Shown: piece after piece, positions 1 through 8,760 of the stretch
How the letters are laid out: every line of letters begins with the position of its first letter
Position numbering within the stretch: position 1 is the stretch's first letter
From: Sherwoodlollariibacterium sp049275655
GTDB taxonomy: Bacteria > Omnitrophota > Gorgyraeia > Gygaellales > Profunditerraquicolaceae
DNA: 64,000 bases
Direction: 5' to 3'
Assembly: GCA_049275655.1 (NCBI GenBank)
Contig: JBASUY010000020.1
Location: 6,008 to 70,007, forward strand
Program-made: the position numbers and the translations under genes
Notes under the pieces: model-generated
The model's input: the letters and a program-made list of their open reading frames with translations, nothing else
Told to the model about the DNA's origin: nothing
The model's database searches: none

Positions 1-259
1 TTAAAGCTAACCTTATATTAACTTTACCTGAAGCTATAGGCCGTAAAGATTTAATTGGATGGCGCTTGTCTTTTTCTATATCTAAGATGTCATTTATAAG
101 ATACGCAGCACTAGCAGATAAGGAAAAAAGACAAAAGGCAAAAAATACTTTTAAATTTGCTGGGAAAATTAGCAATCTCTTCCCAAAGATTAAAGGAATA
201 AAGATAAAAGTATTTTTAATCCACTGCTTAGGACGCAAAGAAAGGAATAAGTGCTTCAT
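1..259 (-). CDS. UbiA-family polyprenyl-phosphate transferase (N-terminal part)
   Basis: Reading the minus strand from the ATG at 259 gives 86 codons open to the window edge, so the C-terminal part is missing. The product starts MKHLFLSLRPKQWIKN and contains NDILDIEKDKRHP at about residues 60-72. That is the NDxxDxxxD prenyl-diphosphate motif of the UbiA superfamily, followed by the KSLRPIASGK-type segment of decaprenyl-phosphate phosphoribosyltransferases (DPPR synthase, Rv3806c type). Two hydrophobic helices are visible. Known members move a phosphoribosyl or aromatic group onto or from a polyprenyl lipid in the membrane. It lies 33 nt downstream of a GT-C membrane protein, probably in the same operon, which suggests envelope glycan synthesis. 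The exact substrate cannot be read from this fragment. Confidence 0.8.
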   Translation of the reverse strand, partial: MKHLFLSLRPKQWIKNTFIFIPLIFGKRLLIFPANLKVFFAFCLFSLSASAAYLINDILDIEKDKRHPIKSLRPIASGKVNIRLAL

Positions 260-292
260 AGTTAACCTTAAATTAAGATAAGCGTACTTTTA

Positions 293-2065
293 TTATTCTA
301 AAGAATATACTATCCCATCGCTCAAATTTATAATTTCTTGAAGATTAAAAACAGAGCTGAGTTCTTCTATATTATATAAAAAATCCCTTGCTATATTTTT
401 AAACCATACTAAATATATTTTCTCGTGAGTTAGTTTTAATTTTTCTTTAATTTCATACAAATTATCGCCTTTTGAAGCTGAAGAATCATGCTCATGCTTC
501 TTGGGGCTAAGGTTAGATTTTTTTCCAGTATGAATATAAATGGCTTCTGGCACATTACTAGCTATTGCAGCGTCTAATTTATGCTCCTGCAACCATAATA
601 TAAGAGATGATTTTCTCCAGGCCTGAGTGCTATATTCAACAATACCGGATTGCCTTGAATGTATAACCCTGTAAATATTATAGGTAAGGGGATAGAACAA
701 AGAAAAAATAAATATAGTATAAACAGTAAATCTTAGTATTTTCTTACTTACTTGTTGATAAGGCAATAAAATTAATAAATTTTCTATATTAACTAAGATT
801 AAAAATATAGTAAAAATATATATTGGCGATAAGAGCCTAAGATTTATCCTATCAAAAGCAAACCTTGCCCCAGAAATAATTAAAAAAATAGTGTAAACTA
901 ATAAAAAAATGCCTGCGGGTAATACTTGTCTTATTCTATTAATCCCCTCCTCATTACTCTTTAAATAACGATAAAAAGTTAAAGTTATTATTAATAATAT
1001 CAATAATCCAACAGTTATTCCTCTAATTAAAAAAGGCATATTACTAGGTAAAAACCATAAAGTTAATGTATCAAAAGTATAATATATATTTTGCAATAAG
1101 GTAAAATCTGAAGGAAACCTAGTTCCAAAAAATGTTTGTGTTAGGATATAATTTCGTATAGGCCAAATAGAAAATATAGAAGTAGAGATAATACTAAAAA
1201 TAATTCCATATTTTAATCTTTGCAAAAAAGAAGATTTTGGCAACAATAAAAAAATAGAGATAAAACCTGAAATAATTAACGTAACACCTATATATCTTTG
1301 TAAACAAGAAAGCGCTGCTATAGCAGAGAGTAAAATTAATGTTGACCACCGCGCTTTGTTTATAAACTTATATAAACAAAAGATAAACAAATTTACAAGT
1401 AAGATAAATAACGGCTCTGACCAAGCCATATATGAAACTAAAAAAATAGGAATTGAGAATAAGACAGATATTGTTCCTAAAATTATTATTTCTTTTGTTT
1501 GGATAAACTTACGAAATAACTGCCCTGAAGTAAAAATAATCAATCCAAAGATAATAACGTTAAGAAATCTGGCTCCATATAAAGGATCCATACCTGTTAA
1601 TCCAATAGCAGCTAAAATAGTTGAAAATAGTGGCGGGAATACTATTAAAGGATTTCCGGCCCAGTCAAGATACCCTTTGCCAAGGATTAAGTTTCTAGCT
1701 ACGGAGATGTAAACTACTGAATCAGGACTAAGGCCTACTCCATAACGCGACGTGCATATTAAAACTAATAGAACACCTATAAAACTTAATATTGTGATTA
1801 TTAAATTTATATGCGTTTTTACTCTTATTAAAAAAAAGTAACCTAAAAGAAAAAAGAAAGAAGTAGCTAAGCTAAAGAATAAGGTAATTGGTTCTAAATG
1901 AACTATCCTGTCTTTATGAATTTCAATAAATAACCCGCTATTGATAACATAGCTACAAAAATAGGAATAAATTGGCCATCCTAAAATCGCAAGGATTAAT
2001 ATAGTTAATATAAGTATTGGAAGGGTTTTATTTTTTTTAATCTTGGTTTTTATTTTACCTATCAT
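293..2065 (-). CDS. GT-C fold membrane glycosyltransferase (GT39/ArnT-like)
   Basis: This is a 590-residue polytopic protein with about 11-13 hydrophobic segments and a soluble C-terminal tail of about 120 residues. The first extracytoplasmic loop carries SRYGVGLSPDSVVYISVARN (about residues 105-124), matching the acidic first-loop motif of GT-C enzymes such as ArnT and the PMT family. Those enzymes transfer sugars from polyprenyl-phosphate donors on the outer face of the membrane. The neighbouring UbiA-type gene could make a polyprenyl-linked donor, so the pair may act in one pathway; this is inference. No Shine-Dalgarno sequence precedes the ATG at 2065. The gene lies just past the groEL terminator, so the start and promoter are uncertain. 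Acceptor unknown. Confidence 0.6.
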   Translation of the reverse strand: MIGKIKTKIKKNKTLPILILTILILAILGWPIYSYFCSYVINSGLFIEIHKDRIVHLEPITLFFSLATSFFFLLGYFFLIRVKTHINLIITILSFIGVLLVLICTSRYGVGLSPDSVVYISVARNLILGKGYLDWAGNPLIVFPPLFSTILAAIGLTGMDPLYGARFLNVIIFGLIIFTSGQLFRKFIQTKEIIILGTISVLFSIPIFLVSYMAWSEPLFILLVNLFIFCLYKFINKARWSTLILLSAIAALSCLQRYIGVTLIISGFISIFLLLPKSSFLQRLKYGIIFSIISTSIFSIWPIRNYILTQTFFGTRFPSDFTLLQNIYYTFDTLTLWFLPSNMPFLIRGITVGLLILLIITLTFYRYLKSNEEGINRIRQVLPAGIFLLVYTIFLIISGARFAFDRINLRLLSPIYIFTIFLILVNIENLLILLPYQQVSKKILRFTVYTIFIFSLFYPLTYNIYRVIHSRQSGIVEYSTQAWRKSSLILWLQEHKLDAAIASNVPEAIYIHTGKKSNLSPKKHEHDSSASKGDNLYEIKEKLKLTHEKIYLVWFKNIARDFLYNIEELSSVFNLQEIINLSDGIVYSLE

Positions 2066-2087
2066 AAAGAGGTGATAACTATAAGAA

Positions 2088-2119
2088 AATAGGTGCTTCT
2101 AATTAAAGAAGCACCTATT
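2088..2119 (-). terminator. Intrinsic terminator after groEL
   Basis: A perfect 13-bp inverted repeat (2088-2100 and 2107-2119, arm AATAGGTGCTTCT) encloses a 6-nt loop. On the minus strand it is followed by a U-rich stretch (TTTTCTTAT). It starts 20 nt past the groEL stop and ends the groESL operon. Confidence 0.8.
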
Positions 2120-2138
2120 CTACTCTACCTTTTATGGA

Positions 2139-3782
2139 TTAATACATCCCTCCACCCATTCCGCCCATACCTGCCGGCGGCATAGGAGGCATCTTATCAT
2201 CCTTTTCTGGTTTATCTGCTATCAAAGCCTCAGTAGTAAGAAGCAAGGAGGCGATGCTGGATGCATTTTGTAGGGCTGAACGGGTAACTTTTTTAGGGTC
2301 AATTACCCCTGCTTCAACCATATCTACGTAATCATCCCGAGAAACATCATATCCAACATTGGTCTTTTCTTGCTTTATGCGCTGAACCACGACAGAACCC
2401 TCTAATCCTGCGTTCTCGGTAATCTGCCTGATTGGCTCTTCTAAGGCGCGCTTGATTATATCAACTCCGACCTTCTCATCTCCTTCAAGCTTTAGTTTAT
2501 CTAAAACAGGGATACAGCGGATTAAAGCAACTCCTCCACCGGGAATAATCCCTTCCTCTACTGCCGCGCGTGTGGCATGCAAGGCATCCTCTACGCGGGC
2601 TTTCTTTTCTTTCATTTCGCTTTCAGTAGCCGCGCCTACGTTAATAACTGCTACTCCGCCTGCAAGTTTAGCTAAACGCTCCTGCAGTTTTTCTTTATCA
2701 TAATCAGAGTCAGTTTCATCAATCTGTTTTTTGATCTGCGCTACGCGTGCGCTTACTGCGGCTTGCTTTCCTGCGCCTTCTACGATAGTAGTATTCTCCT
2801 TGTCAATCTTTACTTTTTTAGCTTTGCCTAAGTCATTAAGGTCAACACTCTCTAATTTAATCCCTAAATCCTCAGTTAAAGCCTTTCCACCGGTTAATAT
2901 GGCGATATCTTCAAGCATTGCTTTGCGCCTATCTCCATAGCCAGGGGCTTTTACTGCACAAGAAACAAATGTGCCTTTTAGCTTATTGACTACTAAGGTT
3001 GCAAGAGCCTCTCCTTCTACCTCCTCGGCAATAATCAAGAGGGGCTTTCCGGTGCGCGCTATCTTCTCTAATAAAGGAAGAAGGTCTTTTAAAGAGGATA
3101 TCTTCTTTTCGTGTATTAAAATATAGGTATCCTCTAAGATGCACTCCATTCTCTCTGCGTCAGTGACAAAATAAGGGGATAGATAGCCTTGGTCAAATTG
3201 CATGCCTTCTACTAACTCTAAGGTAGTTGCAGTAGTCTTAGCTTCTTCTACGGTAATTACTCCGTCTTTGCCTACCTTATCCATTGCCTCGGATATTTGG
3301 TCGCCTATGGCGCTATCGCCATTTGCCGCAATTGAAGCAACCTGAGCTACCTCTTTCTTTTCTCTGGCATTAATGGGCTTTGCTAATTTACCCAACTCTT
3401 CTGCCACCTTTTCTACTGCTTTTTCAATCCCACGCTTTAAGGCCATAGGGTTAGCTCCGGCAGTAACATTCTTTAAACCTTCGCGGTATATCGCTTCAGC
3501 TAAAACCGTAGCTGTAGTAGTTCCATCACCAGCTACATCAGAGGTCTTTTCAGCTACCTCCTTTACCATCTGTGCGCCCATATTTTCATAAGGGTCTTCT
3601 AGCTCTATCTCCTTGGCGACGGTTACCCCGTCTTTGGTGATTGTAGGAGAGCCGAATTTTTTGTCAATTACTACATTACGCCCCTTTGGTCCTAAGGTAA
3701 CTTTTACTGCGCGGGCTAGTTGTTCTACTCCGCTTAAAAGTTTTCTGCGGCCTTCATCTTGATATAACAGCTGCTTACTCAT
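2139..3782 (-). CDS. groEL: Chaperonin GroEL (Hsp60)
   Basis: A 547-residue, full-length group I chaperonin. The ATP-binding DGTTTATVLA motif is at about residue 86, and apical-domain GroES/substrate-binding segments such as LEDIAILTGG are present. The intermediate-domain GGGVALIR motif is followed by the typical Gly-Met-rich tail GGMGGGMY. With GroES it forms the double-ring ATP-driven folding chamber in the cytoplasm. A good Shine-Dalgarno (AAGGAGGAT) precedes the ATG, and groES lies 22 nt upstream. The operon is controlled by the consensus promoter and CIRCE site at 4125-4178 and ends at the hairpin at 2088-2119. Nothing about it is unusual. Confidence 0.99.
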   Translation of the reverse strand: MSKQLLYQDEGRRKLLSGVEQLARAVKVTLGPKGRNVVIDKKFGSPTITKDGVTVAKEIELEDPYENMGAQMVKEVAEKTSDVAGDGTTTATVLAEAIYREGLKNVTAGANPMALKRGIEKAVEKVAEELGKLAKPINAREKKEVAQVASIAANGDSAIGDQISEAMDKVGKDGVITVEEAKTTATTLELVEGMQFDQGYLSPYFVTDAERMECILEDTYILIHEKKISSLKDLLPLLEKIARTGKPLLIIAEEVEGEALATLVVNKLKGTFVSCAVKAPGYGDRRKAMLEDIAILTGGKALTEDLGIKLESVDLNDLGKAKKVKIDKENTTIVEGAGKQAAVSARVAQIKKQIDETDSDYDKEKLQERLAKLAGGVAVINVGAATESEMKEKKARVEDALHATRAAVEEGIIPGGGVALIRCIPVLDKLKLEGDEKVGVDIIKRALEEPIRQITENAGLEGSVVVQRIKQEKTNVGYDVSRDDYVDMVEAGVIDPKKVTRSALQNASSIASLLLTTEALIADKPEKDDKMPPMPPAGMGGMGGGMY

Positions 3783-3804
3783 TTATATCCTCCTTATTGT
3801 AAGA

Positions 3805-4095
3805 TTATTTGATAATTGCTAAAATATCTTCTTCTCGCATAATTAAAAGCTCTTCGCCTTCCTTGGTGGTAATTTCGTTGCCAGAGTATTTTCCGTATAA
3901 AACCTTATCTCCCACCTTTACTTCCGGAGCCTGAACGCCTCCGTTTTCTAAGACCTTACCTTTGCCTACAGCCACAACCTTGCCTTCCTGAGGTTTTTCT
4001 TTTGCTGTATCCGGGATAACTATACCGCCCTTAGTCTTCTCCTCTGCCTCCAGGGGCTTTATCACTATCCTATCACCTAATGGTTTAATCTCCAT
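3805..4095 (-). CDS. groES: Co-chaperonin GroES (Hsp10)
   Basis: A 96-residue GroES starting MEIKPLGDRIVIKPLE, with the mobile loop KTKGGIVIPDTAKEKP (about residues 20-35) and the KVLYGKYSG segment. It caps the GroEL ring. I chose the ATG at 4095 because GGAGG sits 9 nt upstream. A GTG at 4104, which would give a 99-residue product, overlaps that ribosome-binding site and is unlikely to be used. It is the first gene of the operon, followed by groEL. The CIRCE operator lies in its 5' leader, so HrcA repression and heat-shock induction are expected. Confidence 0.98.
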   Translation of the reverse strand: MEIKPLGDRIVIKPLEAEEKTKGGIVIPDTAKEKPQEGKVVAVGKGKVLENGGVQAPEVKVGDKVLYGKYSGNEITTKEGEELLIMREEDILAIIK

Positions 4096-4124
4096 CTTTA
4101 ACACCTCCTCTTAATCTGTTTATT

Positions 4125-4151
4125 TTAGCACTTTTCTCCTAAGAGTGCTAA
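4125..4151 (-). promoter_or_regulatory. CIRCE operator (HrcA binding site)
   Basis: TTAGCACTT (4125-4133), a 9-nt spacer, then GAGTGCTAA (4143-4151). This differs by one base from the CIRCE consensus TTAGCACTC-N9-GAGTGCTAA. It starts at the promoter -10 box and covers the expected transcription start, so HrcA bound here would block RNA polymerase. hrcA itself is not in the window. Confidence 0.95.
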
Positions 4152-4178
4152 TTATAAATAAAAAAAAATTCTTGTCAA
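4151..4178 (-). promoter_or_regulatory. Sigma-70 consensus promoter of groESL
   Basis: On the minus strand TTGACA (4173-4178) and TATAAT (4151-4156) are separated by 16 nt, both perfect hexamers. The -10 box abuts the CIRCE repeat. Expected transcription starts near 4144, giving a leader of about 50 nt to groES. Confidence 0.9.
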
Positions 4179-4189
4179 GTATTTTTTTA

Positions 4190-6010
4190 TTAAGATTGGT
4201 ATATTTCCTTAATCGCCAGTTCTACTAAAAGGCTGTCCCAATTATTCTTTATTAATTCTTTTTTTATTATTTTTAAATCAACTCCTTGAGCTTTTTTTAC
4301 CGATATAAAGGCAACTAAAATAGATAGGTTAAATTTTTGTGTTTTACTTAAAATATTAATTATCGGTCTTTCTTTTTGAGTTTGATTTAGAAAAAAAGCA
4401 GCCAAGGCTATAAGTAGCGGAAATAATAGTAAACCTAAAGAAGAGTAAAATAGCGCTATGCTACTTCGGCCTAAAATATAAACTATTGTGCACCAAAATA
4501 TATCAAAGAGATAATGAGCGACTAATACCGGGACTATCCCAAAGCGGATAAAGAACAAGCCATATAATAATCCGATTAGGGTAATCTCTATTATACGAAA
4601 CCAAACCGGATATATAGCATAAAGGGTATGCCCCATCCCCCAAACAAATGAAGCCAGTAGTATTGCCAGGATAGTGTTGCGCAGGTATTTTTTAGCAAAA
4701 CTTATTCCGAAAAGCCTAAAGGTAATCTCTTCAGTCAGGCTGGCGTTGGCCCCTATTATCAACGCGCTTAATAAAGGTATACTACCAGAAGAAAAAGCAG
4801 CCATAGTGTACCACTCCCGCCAAATTCCTAAGAACTTTTGCCCGTTATGAAAAATTATTGCTTGGAGCCCAAGAGTAATTATCCAGAGTAGGTAACCAAG
4901 TAAAACTGAACTACTAAAATAACGGTTTAGGAAGCTTGAGCGAAGATAAGAGAAAAAGGAGATATATTTTTTTTCAGGGAAAGTCTCATTGGTTAAAATC
5001 TCTCCGGCGATCCCGGGCATAATAAAGCCAACTATTATAAAAAGATTATTAAATAACCATTTGGTAAATGCCAGCCCGAGAAAAGAATGCATTTGGGAAT
5101 TAGTAGGGTAGTTCATATAAATATACTGCAGGTTATTTATAAATCCGGCTAAGTTGATAGCTCCTAAAAATATTGCCATAGCGTAAAAAATTTTTTTTGT
5201 CATCTGCGGGACAATATCGCTTTTTTTACTTAGGACAATACTGATAGAAATAGCCAATACAAAAAAAACAAAGATATTAAAAATATTATTAATATAACCA
5301 GCTAAGATGAACTGTTTATCCGTATATCTTTTGAATGTGTCAGGTAAATCAAATTTATTTTTTTGAAACTCCCTGACCTCATCTCCTGAGACTATTACTT
5401 CATTAAGTAGCTTAGCCCCTCCTTTGCCCGGCTCCCAAGGTATATAGACGTTTTTTTTCTCCCAAGAAAATATATATTCTATCCTATTTTCATAGCGCTT
5501 TATTTTTTCTTCGTGGAAATCATATTCGCTTAAGTCCGCATTAAATGTATTTTTTAGAAATTCCTTAGCTTTTATCTTTGCCTCTAATTTTCCTAAATCC
5601 GGCCTAGCCTCTGTATCTTCTATTAAATGTATAAAGCGGATGACCTCCCCGGATTTTGCGCTTAAAAAGATTGAATACTCTTCTTTTTTTGATTCTTGAA
5701 AAAACCTGACAATCCAGCAAAATAAATCAAAATTATGCTTATGGATAAACTCTTTCTCTGCTTCTAACCCGACAGCATGCTGGAAATAGCGGTTAAAGTT
5801 GTCATTAATATCAAATACTACTGCTCGGGAGTAATTGCTAAGGTCAACATTCTTCTTTTTAAGATAATCGATAGATTTTTCTATAGCCTCTTTTTTATTA
5901 AAAGAAAGGTCGATAAAGGTAAAACGTGGGTATTCTAATCTATGCCAAAAGCCAAAGGCTATTAAAGCTAAAATTATAATTATAAGCCAGTCTTTAACCT
6001 TTATTTTCAT
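4190..6010 (-). CDS. CPBP-family intramembrane metalloprotease with large N-terminal domain
   Basis: A 606-residue membrane protein. One N-terminal helix (about residues 7-22) is followed by a soluble region of about 200 residues, then eight or so membrane helices from about 235 to 550, then a cytoplasmic tail. The CPBP (Rce1/ABI) motifs are complete: E427-E428 and R432 in LTEEITFR, H461 in GMGHTLY and H499 in VAHYLFD. The family includes prenyl-CAAX proteases and bacteriocin-immunity or SdpI-signalling proteins. The N-terminal domain is much larger than in ordinary members of about 250 residues, and I do not recognise it. The start overlaps the coaX stop by 17 nt, so the genes are probably co-transcribed. 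Substrate unknown. Confidence 0.8.
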   Translation of the reverse strand: MKIKVKDWLIIIILALIAFGFWHRLEYPRFTFIDLSFNKKEAIEKSIDYLKKKNVDLSNYSRAVVFDINDNFNRYFQHAVGLEAEKEFIHKHNFDLFCWIVRFFQESKKEEYSIFLSAKSGEVIRFIHLIEDTEARPDLGKLEAKIKAKEFLKNTFNADLSEYDFHEEKIKRYENRIEYIFSWEKKNVYIPWEPGKGGAKLLNEVIVSGDEVREFQKNKFDLPDTFKRYTDKQFILAGYINNIFNIFVFFVLAISISIVLSKKSDIVPQMTKKIFYAMAIFLGAINLAGFINNLQYIYMNYPTNSQMHSFLGLAFTKWLFNNLFIIVGFIMPGIAGEILTNETFPEKKYISFFSYLRSSFLNRYFSSSVLLGYLLWIITLGLQAIIFHNGQKFLGIWREWYTMAAFSSGSIPLLSALIIGANASLTEEITFRLFGISFAKKYLRNTILAILLASFVWGMGHTLYAIYPVWFRIIEITLIGLLYGLFFIRFGIVPVLVAHYLFDIFWCTIVYILGRSSIALFYSSLGLLLFPLLIALAAFFLNQTQKERPIINILSKTQKFNLSILVAFISVKKAQGVDLKIIKKELIKNNWDSLLVELAIKEIYQS

Positions 6011-6731
6011 AATAAAGCATTGTTAACCCTTTAAGGGTAAGGTTTGTGTCTATTATTTTTAAAGAAGATGCGTACTCTTTAATTAATTTAGAGTCCCCTC
6101 CGGTTGCTACTACTTTTGCCCTGCCTATCGATTTTCTTATGTCTTTAATCAAGCCGTCTGTAAGGTTAGCAAAGCCATAGACTATCCCTGAGAGGATGCT
6201 ATTCTTTGTTTTTCTACCGATAAATTCCACCGGCTTATTTAAAGTTACTTTAGGCAAAAGTGCAGTGCGTTTATAGAGCGCTTCAAGAGAGATATTTAAC
6301 CCAGGGAGTATCATTCCGCCTAAGTACTCTTTTTTTCTTGAGATTAAATCAAACGTAACCGCCGTTCCAAAATCAACTACGATTAAAGGCGCTCCATAGA
6401 GCCTTAAGGCAGCATAGGCATTAACCAATCTATCTTTTCCTACTTGATTAGGAAAAGAGTATAGGTTTTTAATAGGGACATTGATATCCTTGCCTACTAT
6501 ATAAGGGGTTTTAGCGGTTAATCTTTTAAGGTCGCGCTTAAGGGCATTGGTCAAAGAAGGAACCACGCTACTTATTATAGCTTCATCAATGCTTATATCT
6601 TTTAGCCTATGGCGCAGTTTAGATAGTGAGTATTTGTTTGTTAGGATATAAAAAGTCCTTTGAAGGCGGGCATGGCCAGAAACCCCAAAGGAGATAACCG
6701 TATTTCCTATATCAACGCTTAAGAGGTTCAT
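5994..6731 (-). CDS. coaX: Type III pantothenate kinase
   Basis: A 245-residue ASKHA-fold kinase starting MNLLSVDIGNTVISFGV (phosphate 1 motif). GKDRLVNAYAALR (about residue 99) is followed by DFGTAVTFDLI (about residue 120), the substrate-binding and phosphate 2 segments specific to CoaX. It phosphorylates pantothenate, the first committed step of coenzyme A synthesis, and needs a monovalent cation in known members. It overlaps uvrB by 20 nt and the CPBP gene by 17 nt. The second CoA gene in the window, the stand-alone coaB at 19297, is in a different cluster. Confidence 0.95.
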   Translation of the reverse strand: MNLLSVDIGNTVISFGVSGHARLQRTFYILTNKYSLSKLRHRLKDISIDEAIISSVVPSLTNALKRDLKRLTAKTPYIVGKDINVPIKNLYSFPNQVGKDRLVNAYAALRLYGAPLIVVDFGTAVTFDLISRKKEYLGGMILPGLNISLEALYKRTALLPKVTLNKPVEFIGRKTKNSILSGIVYGFANLTDGLIKDIRKSIGRAKVVATGGDSKLIKEYASSLKIIDTNLTLKGLTMLYYENKG

Positions 6732-8694
6732 TTTTTAGCTTTTTTATCTTATCCCTTAAAGAGGCAGCTTTTTCAAATTGCAGGTTTCTTGCTGCTAACT
6801 CCATCTCATATTGTAACTGGGATATATACTTATGTAAATGATATTCATCTTTGTTCTCCCCGGTTAAGGAAGCTGTAAAATCCTCAACCCTTGATAAAAC
6901 CTCTATTCCCTCTTTAAGCCCTTTTCTTATTGAGCGGGGGGTAATATTATTCTTTTTATTAAAGGCAGACTGTATCCTTCTTCTACGCTTACTCTCATTA
7001 ATGGCTTTAAGCATAGATTTAGTAACCGTATCTGCATACATAATAACGCAGCCGTTTATATTGCGCGCAGCGCGCCCGGCAACCTGAATAAGGCTTGTTG
7101 TTGAGCGCAAGAAGCCTTCTTTATCTGCGTCGAGAATAGCCACCAAAGATACCTCGGGTAAATCTAAACCCTCCCTTAAAAGGTTTATCCCTACAAGGCA
7201 GTCAAATTCCTTCTTTCTTAGGTCCATTAGGATCTTACTGCGTTCAATAGTTTGAATATCCGAATGGAGGTATTTTACTCTAAGCCTGCGCTCCTGAAGA
7301 TACCCGGTTAAGTCTTCTGCCATCCGCTTAGTAAGGGTGGTTACAAGAGTACGCTCATTTCTCTTAGAGCGCTTCTTAACCTCTTTAACTAAATCTTCTA
7401 TCTGCCCTTTAGTCTTACGGACTAGTATCTTAGGATCAAGCAATCCCGTAGGCCTTATGACCTGTTCTATTACCTTTCCTTTAGATTTTTTAATCTCGTA
7501 TTCCCCGGGGGTTGCCGAAACAAAGACTACTCTTTTTACCAAGCTTAAAAATTCTTTAAACTTTAAAGGGCGGTTATCAAGGCACGAAGGAAGACGAAAA
7601 CCATGCTCAACAAGGACTTCCTTACGCGCCCTATCCCCTTCATACATGCCGCCTATCTGAGGGACTGTTGCATGGGATTCGTCAATGATAACTAAAAACC
7701 CTTCTTTTTTTGGGAAATAATCTATTAAAGTGTAAGGGCGGGCTCCGGGAGCTTGACCGGTAAGATGCCGGGAATAGTTCTCTATCCCGTGGCAGTAGCC
7801 AATCTCTTTAAGCATCTCTAAATCATACTTAGTCCGAGCTTCAAGCCTTTGGGCCTCTAATAACTTATTCTCTGACCTTAGTTTTTTTAAGTGTGCAGAT
7901 AATTCGTCATTTATCGAGCGGCAGGCGTTATTAATCGTATCTTTTGAAACCATAAAATGCTTTGCAGGGTAGATAAATACCTGTTTTAGGCTTTCGTTTA
8001 TCTTGCCTGATACGGGGTTAAAATCTAAGATACGGCTTATTCTTTCGCCTGCAAGCTCTATACGGATAGCCTTTTCTAAGTAAGAAGGAAATATTTCTAA
8101 GGTATCCCCCCTTACCCTTAGGCGCCCGCGGATAAATTCATAGTCATTTCTTTCATACTGCATAAGGATAAGTTTTTCAATTAGGTTATCCCTCTTAAGT
8201 TTTTGATTAAGGCTTAAAGAGATGAGCATATCTTGATAGCTTTTGGGGTCCCCGAGATTGTAAATACAAGAAACAGAGGATACAATTATCAAGTCTCTGC
8301 GGCTTAAAAGAGAAGCTGTAGCTGAAAGGCGCAAGCGGTCTAAACGTTCATTTATAGAGGCGTCTTTTTCTATATAGGTATCCGTAGAGGGGATGTATGC
8401 TTCCGGTTGGTAGTAGTCGTAATAACTGACAAAATATTCTACCGCGTTATGCGGAAAAAATTCTTTAAACTCAGAATAGAGTTGTGCCGCTAAAGTTTTA
8501 TTATGGGATATTACTAAAACCGGAAGGTTGACCTTAGCAATTACAGAGGCTAAGGTAAAAGTCTTTCCTGAACCAGTAGTTCCTAATAAAGTAGAGTAAG
8601 GTTCTTTGGCAATAATATTGTAAGTAAGTTCTTTAATTGCCTTAGGCTGGTCCCCGCGAGGCTTAAATTTACTGCAAAGATTAAACTTTGACAT
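6712..8694 (-). CDS. uvrB: Excinuclease ABC subunit B
   Basis: A 660-residue, full-length UvrB. Walker A GTTGSGKT is at about residue 39. The damage-verifying beta-hairpin region YYDYYQPEAYIP, the DESH helicase box (IIDESHATVPQIGGMYEGD) and motif VI QVAGRAARN are present. The C-terminal UVR motif that binds UvrC (QLQYEMELAARNLQFEKAA) is at about residues 625-645. It acts in nucleotide excision repair with UvrA and UvrC, which are not in the window. A 66-nt gap separates it from nadC. I see no good Shine-Dalgarno before its ATG, so initiation may be weak. Confidence 0.98.
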   Translation of the reverse strand: MSKFNLCSKFKPRGDQPKAIKELTYNIIAKEPYSTLLGTTGSGKTFTLASVIAKVNLPVLVISHNKTLAAQLYSEFKEFFPHNAVEYFVSYYDYYQPEAYIPSTDTYIEKDASINERLDRLRLSATASLLSRRDLIIVSSVSCIYNLGDPKSYQDMLISLSLNQKLKRDNLIEKLILMQYERNDYEFIRGRLRVRGDTLEIFPSYLEKAIRIELAGERISRILDFNPVSGKINESLKQVFIYPAKHFMVSKDTINNACRSINDELSAHLKKLRSENKLLEAQRLEARTKYDLEMLKEIGYCHGIENYSRHLTGQAPGARPYTLIDYFPKKEGFLVIIDESHATVPQIGGMYEGDRARKEVLVEHGFRLPSCLDNRPLKFKEFLSLVKRVVFVSATPGEYEIKKSKGKVIEQVIRPTGLLDPKILVRKTKGQIEDLVKEVKKRSKRNERTLVTTLTKRMAEDLTGYLQERRLRVKYLHSDIQTIERSKILMDLRKKEFDCLVGINLLREGLDLPEVSLVAILDADKEGFLRSTTSLIQVAGRAARNINGCVIMYADTVTKSMLKAINESKRRRRIQSAFNKKNNITPRSIRKGLKEGIEVLSRVEDFTASLTGENKDEYHLHKYISQLQYEMELAARNLQFEKAASLRDKIKKLKNEPLKR

Positions 8695-8760
8695 AAAAAG
8701 CTTATTTTTTATTCATCTTAAAAATAAAATAGAGGATAGTTTCTCTCGTGGAGGATTTAG

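Noticed and set aside
66..281. Plus-strand frame of 71 codons at the left edge
   Set aside because: The minus strand of the same stretch encodes a clear UbiA-family N-terminus, so the plus-strand frame is its shadow.
2452..2703. Plus-strand frames opposite groEL
   Set aside because: Antisense shadows of a conserved gene.
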